The notes beneath the pieces were generated by a model. The model had not been told where the DNA came from. It worked only from the letters and a program-made list of their open reading frames with translations, and did no database searches. From Porphyromonas vaginalis (GTDB lineage: Bacteria > Bacteroidota > Bacteroidia > Bacteroidales > Porphyromonadaceae): 64,000 bases of DNA. The position numbers were made by a program, and so were the translations under genes. This document shows positions 1-6,592 of this stretch, piece by piece (position 1 is the stretch's first letter; each line of letters begins with the position of its first letter). The DNA lies in NCBI RefSeq assembly GCF_958301595.1, contig NZ_CATQJU010000001.1, positions 1,364,001 to 1,428,000 of the forward strand, given 5' to 3'.

Positions 1-329
1 GCCATCTGACGCTCGGTGAGAATATCGCTGATCAGGGCGGTCTCCTAGTCTCTTACCTAGCACTCCAGAAGCAGCTCGAGGGCAAGAAGGTCGAGAAGAT
101 CGACGGCTTCACACCAGCACAGCGCTTCTTCATCGGTTACGCTCGTGTATGGGGACAAAACATCACTCCCGAGGAGGAGGTACGTCTGACCAAGATTGAC
201 CCACACAGCTTGGGCATCAACCGTGTCAATCAGGCTCTGAAGAACATTGATGCCTTCTATGAGGCATTCAACGTCCAGCCTGGCGACCCCATGTACATTG
301 CTCCTGAGGAGCGTGTCGTGGTCTGGTAA
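1..329 (+). CDS. M13-family metallopeptidase (neprilysin/endothelin-converting type), C-terminal fragment
   Basis: Only the last ~108 residues are in the window; the reading frame is open from the left edge and ends at TAA 327-329. The fragment opens with the motif GENIADQGG. In M13 peptidases the Glu of this motif is the third zinc ligand, and the HExxH pair must lie upstream of the window. Downstream there is the usual FFIGYARVWGQN segment and a C-terminus ending in ERVVVW, where family members carry a conserved terminal Trp. These enzymes are normally exported, zinc-dependent oligopeptidases acting in the periplasm or at the surface. A strong hairpin terminator follows 21 bp after the stop, so the gene ends its own transcript. 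Family assignment is firm; substrate is unknown. Confidence 0.9.
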   Translation, partial: HLTLGENIADQGGLLVSYLALQKQLEGKKVEKIDGFTPAQRFFIGYARVWGQNITPEEEVRLTKIDPHSLGINRVNQALKNIDAFYEAFNVQPGDPMYIAPEERVVVW

Positions 330-350
330 TCTAGACACCATATCAACGTA

Positions 351-396
351 AAGCGACGCTCTCGTAGAGACAGTAGACTCTATGGGAGCGTCGCTT
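351..396 (+). terminator. Intrinsic terminator of the M13 peptidase gene
   Basis: Perfect 11 bp stem AAGCGACGCTC (351-361) / GAGCGTCGCTT (386-396), followed by CCTTTTCTATTT. The loop contains an ATG at 382 that would lengthen the next ORF by ten codons. Because that ATG lies inside the terminator, it is unlikely to be the translation start. Confidence 0.85.
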
Positions 397-411
397 CCTT
401 TTCTATTTGAG

Positions 412-1464
412 ATGACCAGCTCCATCTTCCTAGACTTTCGTGGTTTCGTGCTGCTCTTATTCCTCTTAGGCAGTGGTTGTTGCTTGGTAGCGCAGCAGAG
501 GTTTACCATTGTCTCATACAATGTGGAGAACCTCTTTGACACCATCCCCAGCACCCGCTGGGATGATCGCGAGTACCTCCCCACGGCCCGCAAAGGGTGG
601 ACGGCAGAGCGTATGAAGCGCAAGTGCCATCAGCTAGCCGAGGTGATCTCCTATGCGACCGCCTGGGATATACCCGCTCTCATAGCACTACAAGAGGTCG
701 AGAGCGTAGAGGCACTCGAGCAGCTGGCGCACTACACGCTCTTACGAGGGGGCAACTACAAGACCATCTGCGCCACAGGCTCCGACCGCCGTGGTTCTCA
801 CGTGGCTCTGCTCTATGACGCAGACCGCTTTGCCGTAGAGCAGACCGAGGAGTGGCCACTGTGCATCACGCCCGACAGCATCTACCCGACACGCAACCTG
901 CTCTTCGTCTCCGGTCGCCTCCCCTCCGCAGCGCCGCTCTCGCTCATCGTCTGCCACCTCCCCTCACGCCGAGGAGGTGCTACCGCCGAGACTGCTCGTG
1001 CTGCGCTCATCGAGATGCTCCGCACGCGTACCGATAGCCTGCTGAGGGCTAATCCTGAGCAAAGCATCGTCGTCGTGGGTGACTTCAACGCCACCCCAGA
1101 AGATGGCTTGACCGACAGCTGGGCTGCCTCCTACCACACCTACCTATCTCAAAACGATTCGTTAGCTATGGTAGACCTCACGCCCCCATTCACCGACGAG
1201 CAACTCAAGACGATGCCCCCAGGGAGCTACTATTACCGAGGCTACTGGGAGCGCATCGACCGACTCTTCGTCTCCCGCACGCTGCTCACCGAGACGCGCT
1301 ATCCGCGTCTAGAGCTAGAGACGGTACGCATAGCCCTGCCCCCGCAGAAGTACATGCACGAGAGCCCAGCCCCGTGGGGCCGTCCGCGACGAACGTACGG
1401 CGGCGACAGCTACCTCGCCGGCCCCAGTGACCACCTTCCGCTCGTCGCCACCCTCCTCTACTGA
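412..1464 (+). CDS. Exported endonuclease/exonuclease/phosphatase (EEP) family protein
   Basis: A 350-residue EEP-fold hydrolase (the DNase I / sphingomyelinase / inositol phosphatase superfamily). Visible motifs in order: SYNVENLFDT (~35-44), QEVE (~94-97, metal-binding Glu), GDFNATPED (~230) and PSDHLPL near the C-terminus (catalytic Asp-His pair). Residues 12-28 are a hydrophobic signal segment ending VAQQ, so the protein is probably exported to the periplasm. I chose ATG 412, not the in-frame ATG at 382, because 382 lies inside the upstream terminator hairpin and the ten extra residues precede a normal signal peptide. The gene stands alone, followed by a long repeat region. The actual substrate (nucleic acid, phospholipid or phosphoinositide) cannot be told from sequence. 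Confidence 0.85.
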   Translation: MTSSIFLDFRGFVLLLFLLGSGCCLVAQQRFTIVSYNVENLFDTIPSTRWDDREYLPTARKGWTAERMKRKCHQLAEVISYATAWDIPALIALQEVESVEALEQLAHYTLLRGGNYKTICATGSDRRGSHVALLYDADRFAVEQTEEWPLCITPDSIYPTRNLLFVSGRLPSAAPLSLIVCHLPSRRGGATAETARAALIEMLRTRTDSLLRANPEQSIVVVGDFNATPEDGLTDSWAASYHTYLSQNDSLAMVDLTPPFTDEQLKTMPPGSYYYRGYWERIDRLFVSRTLLTETRYPRLELETVRIALPPQKYMHESPAPWGRPRRTYGGDSYLAGPSDHLPLVATLLY

Positions 1465-2142
1465 GACTTTTGCAACAGTCTCACGATGCGTCACCCCTAG
1501 CGGATACCTCTTCTCAGGGCTGACGCATTATAATCGCCTTTTCAGACGAAACTCATTAGCGACAAGCGAGAGGATAGATGAGGTTACCATATATAATGTG
1601 TCCGCCATGGATTAGCTATTGGCTGTTAGCTATCGGAGCCATCGGAGCTATCAGAGTGATCGGATCTCTAATCTCTAACTTCTAACCTCTAATTTCTATT
1701 TACATATCTTTACGGGGAAATTCGTCCGATTCTCTCCTTTCTCGAATATCCACGTGGTGAATCTCAAATATCCACGTGGATGTTTTTTATTTTCCACGTG
1801 GGCGTGATTCATTTCTTCCGAAGTTTCATTTGATTCTTCCGAAGTTTCATTTCATTCCTCCGAAGAATTTTTTATTCTCCACGTGGGGATTTCGAAATAT
1901 CCACGTGGAAATCACTTTTCCCCGACACAGCGCCGTTTCGATATGTAGTCAGCTCTAAATTATTGTAACGACTTAGCGTTGGATTTGCCCAGCCCGTGTC
2001 GACGCCTCATAATCGCTCCGTCAGGAGCTACACATGAGCGATAAGCGAGGAATAGAGCGGTAGATGAACTCATCGTATATAATGCGTCACCCCTGACGGA
2101 TTCCTCTTCTAACTATCAGACTGTTATATTATTGAATAGTGT
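1465..2142. other. Non-coding, repeat-rich intergenic region
   Basis: No credible gene. It begins with an interrupted palindrome GAGACT-tttgcaac-AGTCTC (1463-1482), whose core word recurs near 14330 and at both ends of the element at 28423-28597. A 28 bp segment starting TGCGTCACCCCT at 1487-1514 is repeated almost exactly at 2083-2110. The stretches just downstream of the first (about 1522-1595) and upstream of the second (about 2008-2082) also resemble each other (ATAATCGC...AGCGA-AAGCGAG...TATATAATG), so a ~100 bp unit brackets the region. Between them lies the periodic palindrome element listed separately. Confidence 0.7.
1664..1973 (+). repeat. Palindrome-array element, CACGTG type, copy 1
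   Basis: Eight short palindromes with a 21-22 bp period: CCACGTGG at 1750, 1772 and 1794; CTTCCGAAG-type words at 1815, 1836 and 1857; CCACGTGG again at 1879 and 1901. The flanks (CTCTAACCTCTAAT...GGGGAAATTCGTCCG on the left, CCCCGACACAGC...TTATTGTAACGA on the right) are conserved with the copy at 28003-28310, which is the reverse complement of this one. The element is therefore ~300 bp with a palindromic core and unique arms. There is no ORF and no transposase. Because 22 bp steps break the reading frame, the array is not coding. Confidence 0.85.
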
Positions 2143-2262
2143 TACCTTTGTGAGGCAAGGGCGGGGAGGAACGACTGCTATTGCGTTTCAGCAGGATGTA
2201 CCCCCCCTTCCTCTTTGCTTTGCGCAACGATTGAAAGTGTCATAGAGAGATAATCTAAAGAG
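2143..2262 (+). promoter_or_regulatory. Promoter and conserved 5' leader of the first kinase-LRR gene
   Basis: TACCTTTG (2143-2150) fits the Bacteroidota -7 consensus TAnnTTTG; no clear -33 box is visible. The ~112 nt leader that follows is nearly the same as the one before the second paralogue (6483-6592). In both, a GAGGC segment can pair with a downstream segment (GTTTC here through G-U pairs, CGCCTC in copy 2), so the helix survives the sequence differences. Confidence 0.5.
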
Positions 2263-5200
2263 ATGCAGTACCCATTATTGTCGGAGTATGTCAGTGCGAT
2301 CACGCATGCGAATGAAAATCTAGACCAGTTGAAGCATCTAGAGGTGGTGCAGGACGAGCATGGTGAGCCGTACCGCAGTAGCGGAGCCTTTGCCGTGGTC
2401 TTTAAGATGCGCGATCCTCACACGGGGCAGCTCTATGCGCTCAAATGCTTTACCGAGGAGCAGGAGGGACGTGCAGAGGCTTATCGTAAGATCGAGGAGG
2501 AGCTGGAGGTGGCTGGCACGACCTACTTCACCTCAATGCGTTACTACGAGCGTGAGCTCTTTGTCGATAGCAGCGTGAGTAGCGAGTCGGAGTTCCCTGT
2601 GCTGCTGATGGATTGGGTCGAGGGGAGTACGATGGAGCTGTACATCCGTGAGCATTATCATGACTCGTACGCTATGGAGATGCTCTGCTACCGCTTCTGC
2701 CGACTAGCAGCTTACCTACGCAGTCAGCCCTTCGCCCATGGCGATGTGAAGCCGGACAACATTATGGTCTCCGACACGGGTACGCTCACGCTGATTGACT
2801 ATGATGGGATGTTTGTGCCCAGCATGCAGGGCGAGAGTTCGCCAACGCTAGGCACGGAGGAGTTTCGTCATCCGCTTCGCACTCCTGAGCTCTTTGACGC
2901 TACGATCGATGACTTTGCGCTAGCCTCCATTGCGCTCTCGCTACGAGCCATCGCCTTAGACTCGCAGTTGCTCGACCAGTACGGAGCTCCCGACCGTCTC
3001 CTCTTCAGTGCCAGCGACTACCGCGACTTAGCACAGAGCCAGGTGATGCAGGCGATCTGGCGACTCGTTGGAGACAAGGATCTCTGCAAACTTGTGGGGC
3101 TCTTCGTCTTAGCGCACGCAGAGCAAAGCCTCGCCAGCACCTCCTTCCAGCTCCTCTCCACGACCCGCCCCGAGAAGCCCGTTGTCGTACCACTCTCCAC
3201 CAAAGTCACAGACGAAGATCGAGCCGAAGCCTACACCGATGAGTATGGCGTCAAATTCAGCCCCGACCGCAAGCGCCTACTATGGGCCCCTAGAGATCTA
3301 GTCTCCTATACGATACCAAGTACTGTCACGGCAATCTGTGATGGAGCGTTCTATTCTTGCGAGAGTCTTACCTCGCTGACGATACCCAACTCTGTCACGG
3401 CCATTGGAAATGATGTATTCTATCATTGCGAGAGCCTCACCTCGTTAACGATTCCCGAGTCCGTCACAACAATTGGATCTAATCCATTTATAGAGTCAAC
3501 TCTTCAGTTAGATAATCGTTCTCCACACTTTTACGTGGAGAATAATACCCTCTTTACAGCTGATAAGAGCCAACTCATAGCCTATTGCTCCACCCAAGCT
3601 TTTTATAGTATCCCCAACTCTGTCACATCCATTGAAAATGAGGCATTCAGGGGATGTTCGAGTCTTATCTCGTTGACGGTTCCTGACTCTGTCACTTCCA
3701 TTGGCGATAGGGCATTCTGTGGGTGTTCTCTTCTTACCTCGGTAACGATTCCCAACTCTGTTACCTCCATTGGGCACTGGGCATTTGAAGGTTGCTCTAG
3801 TCTTACCTCGTTGACGATTCCAAAGTCTGTTACAATGATTGGAGTCAATGCTTTTAGGAACCGAACCCTTCAGTTAGAAAATCAGTCTCCACACTTTTAT
3901 GTGGAAAACAATGTTCTCTTTACAGCAGATAAGAATCAACTTATAGCCTACTACTCTCCTCAAACTTCTTACCGCATTCCCGACTCTGTCACCTCCATTG
4001 CTTACGGAGCATTCTCTTGGTGTTCTCGTCTTACCTCGTTGACAATTCCTGACTCAGTCACCTCCATTGAAGATGGTGCTTTCTATTGGAGCTCTATTAC
4101 CTCGTTGACGATTCCTAACTCTGTCGCCTCCATTGGCGATAGTGCATTTGCGTGTTGCAGTAGTCTTACCTCGTTAACGATTCCTAACTCTGTTACCTCC
4201 ATTGGCGATAGTGCATTTGAAGGTTGCCTTAGACTCACCTCGTTGACAATCCCCGACTCTGTTACCTCCATTGGTAATTCGGCATTCTCTTGGTGCGATA
4301 GTCTTACCTCGTTAACAATCCCCAGTTCTGTTACCTCCATTGGCGACAGGGCATTTGAGAGTTGCTCTAGTCTTACTTCGTTGACGATTCCTGACTCTGT
4401 TACCTCCATTGGTGATAGGGCATTCTGTGGTTGCTCTCGTCTTACCTCGTTAACAATCCCCAGTTCTGTTACCTCCATTGGCGACAGGGCATTTGAGAGT
4501 TGCTCTGGTCTTACCTCGTTAACGATTCCAAGCTCTGTCACCTCCATTGGCGACAGAGCATTTGAAGGTTGCCTTAGACTTACCTCGTTAACAATCCCCA
4601 ATTCTGTCACCTCCATTGAAGACAGAGCTTTTAAGAATTACTCTGGTCTTACCACGCTGACTATTCCTGACACTGTTACAACGATTGGAGACTGCGCATT
4701 TGAAGGTTGCTCTAGTCTCATCTCGTTGTCGATTCCGAAGTTCGTTACGACGATTGGAGCTAATCCATTTAGAGGACTAAAACTACAGTTAGATAATCAC
4801 TCTCCACACTTTTATGTGGAGGACAATGTCCTCTTTACAGCTGATAAGAGCACCCTTATAGCATATTGCTCTACCCAAACTTTTTATATGATCCCCAATT
4901 CTGTTGCATCTATTGGTGAGGGGGCATTTTTTGATTGCAAGAGTCTTACCTCGTTGACGATTCCTAACTCTGTCACCTCCATTGGAGATGGTGCATTCTA
5001 TAGGTGCAGTAGTCTTACCTCGTTGACGATTTCTAACTCTGTCACCGCCATCGGAGACAATGCATTTCGGGAATGCTCGAGTCTTACCTCATTGACAATT
5101 CCCGACTCTGTCACCTCCATTGGAAACTGGGCATTTAAGTATTGCTCTAGTCTCACCTCTTTGACGATTTCCGATTCAGTCTCATCCATTGGTGATAGTG

Positions 5201-6324
5201 CATTCGAAAGTTGCTCTAGTCTTACCTCGTTGATAATTCCCGACTCTGTCACCTCCATTGGAAATGGTGCGTTCAAATATTGCGAGAGACTTTTCTCGTT
5301 GACGATTCCTAACTCTGTCACTTCCATAGGAGATGGTGCATTCTATAAGTGCAGTAGTCTTACCTCGTTGACGATTCCTAACTCAGTCACCTCCATTGGC
5401 AACAGCGCGTTCTTCGGTTGTTGGCGTCTTACCTTGTTTACGATTCCCGACTCTGTCACCTCCATTGGCGACAGTGCATTTAAAGACTGCCCTAGTCTTA
5501 CCTCGTTGACAATTCCGAACTCTGTTACAACCATTGGAGATGGGGCATTCTCAAGTTGTAGAAATCTTACCTCATTGACGATTTCTAACTCTGTCACTTC
5601 CATTGGAGATAGAGCATTTTTTAATTGCGAAAATCTTACCTCGTTGACGATTCCCGACTCTGTTACCTCCATTGGTAATTCGGCATTCTCTTGGTGCGAT
5701 AGTCTTACCTCGTTGACGATTCCCAACTCTGTCACTTCTATTGGAGAATGGGCGTTCTCTAGGTGCTTGAGTCTTACCTCGTTGACGATTCCCAACTCTG
5801 TCACCTCCATTAGCAACAGTGCATTTGAGTATTGCAAGAGTCTTACCTCGTTGACGATTCCAAACTCTGTCACCTCCATTGGAGACTGGGCATTTGGGTA
5901 TTGCGAGAGTCTTACCTCGTTGACGATTCCCGAATCTATCACCTCCATTAACAATAGTGCATTCTCAGGTTGCTCTAGTCTTACCACGTTGACAATTCCC
6001 AACTCTGTCACTTCCATTGGAGACAGTGCATTTGGGGATTGCTCTAGTCTTACCTCGTTGACGATTCCCAACTCTGTCACTTCCATTGGAAATTATGCAT
6101 TTGAGTATTGCTCTAGTCTTACCTCGTTGACGATTCCAGACTCTGTTACCTCCATTGGAGACATGGCATTTTATGGTTGCTCGAATCTTACTTCGTTGAC
6201 GATTCCCGACTCTGTCACCTCCATGGGACAAGGAGCTTTGTATGGATGCAAAAATCTTAATCAGTCCACTAGAGAAGAGCTAAGAAATAGATTTGGTGAG
6301 CGAATCTTTTGGTACGTGTGTTGA
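2263..6324 (+). CDS. Protein kinase-like domain fused to 39 BspA-type leucine-rich repeats
   Basis: 1353 residues with no signal peptide, so predicted cytoplasmic. Residues ~30-300 resemble a eukaryotic-type Ser/Thr kinase: glycine-rich loop SSGAFAVVFK (39-48), putative ATP Lys61 in ALKCF, catalytic loop HGDVKPDN (159-166, HGD in place of HRD) and IDYDG (178-182) in place of DFG. The key Lys, Asp, Asn and Asp are all kept, so activity is possible. From ~residue 350 I count 39 LRR_5/BspA units of ~23 residues (consensus LTSLTIPxSVTSIGDxAFxxCSS). Three spacer modules of the type SPHFYVENNxLFTADK interrupt them. The C-terminus (REELRNRFGERIFWYVC) is shared with the next gene, a tandem paralogue. 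BspA-type LRRs usually mediate protein binding at the surface; coupling them to a kinase domain without an export signal is unusual. Substrates are unknown. Confidence 0.85.
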   Translation: MQYPLLSEYVSAITHANENLDQLKHLEVVQDEHGEPYRSSGAFAVVFKMRDPHTGQLYALKCFTEEQEGRAEAYRKIEEELEVAGTTYFTSMRYYERELFVDSSVSSESEFPVLLMDWVEGSTMELYIREHYHDSYAMEMLCYRFCRLAAYLRSQPFAHGDVKPDNIMVSDTGTLTLIDYDGMFVPSMQGESSPTLGTEEFRHPLRTPELFDATIDDFALASIALSLRAIALDSQLLDQYGAPDRLLFSASDYRDLAQSQVMQAIWRLVGDKDLCKLVGLFVLAHAEQSLASTSFQLLSTTRPEKPVVVPLSTKVTDEDRAEAYTDEYGVKFSPDRKRLLWAPRDLVSYTIPSTVTAICDGAFYSCESLTSLTIPNSVTAIGNDVFYHCESLTSLTIPESVTTIGSNPFIESTLQLDNRSPHFYVENNTLFTADKSQLIAYCSTQAFYSIPNSVTSIENEAFRGCSSLISLTVPDSVTSIGDRAFCGCSLLTSVTIPNSVTSIGHWAFEGCSSLTSLTIPKSVTMIGVNAFRNRTLQLENQSPHFYVENNVLFTADKNQLIAYYSPQTSYRIPDSVTSIAYGAFSWCSRLTSLTIPDSVTSIEDGAFYWSSITSLTIPNSVASIGDSAFACCSSLTSLTIPNSVTSIGDSAFEGCLRLTSLTIPDSVTSIGNSAFSWCDSLTSLTIPSSVTSIGDRAFESCSSLTSLTIPDSVTSIGDRAFCGCSRLTSLTIPSSVTSIGDRAFESCSGLTSLTIPSSVTSIGDRAFEGCLRLTSLTIPNSVTSIEDRAFKNYSGLTTLTIPDTVTTIGDCAFEGCSSLISLSIPKFVTTIGANPFRGLKLQLDNHSPHFYVEDNVLFTADKSTLIAYCSTQTFYMIPNSVASIGEGAFFDCKSLTSLTIPNSVTSIGDGAFYRCSSLTSLTISNSVTAIGDNAFRECSSLTSLTIPDSVTSIGNWAFKYCSSLTSLTISDSVSSIGDSAFESCSSLTSLIIPDSVTSIGNGAFKYCERLFSLTIPNSVTSIGDGAFYKCSSLTSLTIPNSVTSIGNSAFFGCWRLTLFTIPDSVTSIGDSAFKDCPSLTSLTIPNSVTTIGDGAFSSCRNLTSLTISNSVTSIGDRAFFNCENLTSLTIPDSVTSIGNSAFSWCDSLTSLTIPNSVTSIGEWAFSRCLSLTSLTIPNSVTSISNSAFEYCKSLTSLTIPNSVTSIGDWAFGYCESLTSLTIPESITSINNSAFSGCSSLTTLTIPNSVTSIGDSAFGDCSSLTSLTIPNSVTSIGNYAFEYCSSLTSLTIPDSVTSIGDMAFYGCSNLTSLTIPDSVTSMGQGALYGCKNLNQSTREELRNRFGERIFWYVC

Positions 6325-6474
6325 CAGAAAGATTACAGCGACATGATTATTGTAGCGAATAGGCGCAGGAAGCAAGAGAAGCTACTGCAGGAGTACCCAG
6401 GGGCGATTGTTGAGGGCATAAAACGCAAGACGGAAAGGCATTTATTGTATACCCCCCTTATAGGCCAAATGTGT

Positions 6475-6592
6475 TACCTTTGTGAGGCGAGGGCGAGGAG
6501 GGACGACTGCTATTGCGCCTCAGTAGGATGTACCCCCTTCCTCTTCGCTTTGCGCAACGATTGAAAGTGTCATAGAGAGATAATCTAAAGAG
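6475..6592 (+). promoter_or_regulatory. Promoter and conserved 5' leader of the second kinase-LRR gene
   Basis: TACCTTTG (6475-6482) is the -7 box. The 110 nt leader is almost identical to 2151-2262, including the last ~50 nt before the ATG. The hairpin GAGGCG (6484-6489)/CGCCTC is fully Watson-Crick here. Duplication of the leader together with the gene suggests both copies are under the same control. Confidence 0.5.

Noticed and set aside
382-411. Upstream ATG as start of the EEP-family gene.
   Set aside because: It lies inside the terminator hairpin of the preceding gene, and the added residues precede a normal signal peptide.
1750-1908. A possible CRISPR array (regular repeats at 1750-1908, also at 14672, 28064, 39307 and 45970).
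   Set aside because: The period of 21-22 bp is far too short, units are palindromes without distinct spacers, and no cas genes are present.
6343-6564. 73-codon plus-strand frame between the two kinase-LRR genes.
   Set aside because: It runs through the duplicated promoter and leader; the counterpart before the first gene is not conserved as a frame, so it is not a gene.
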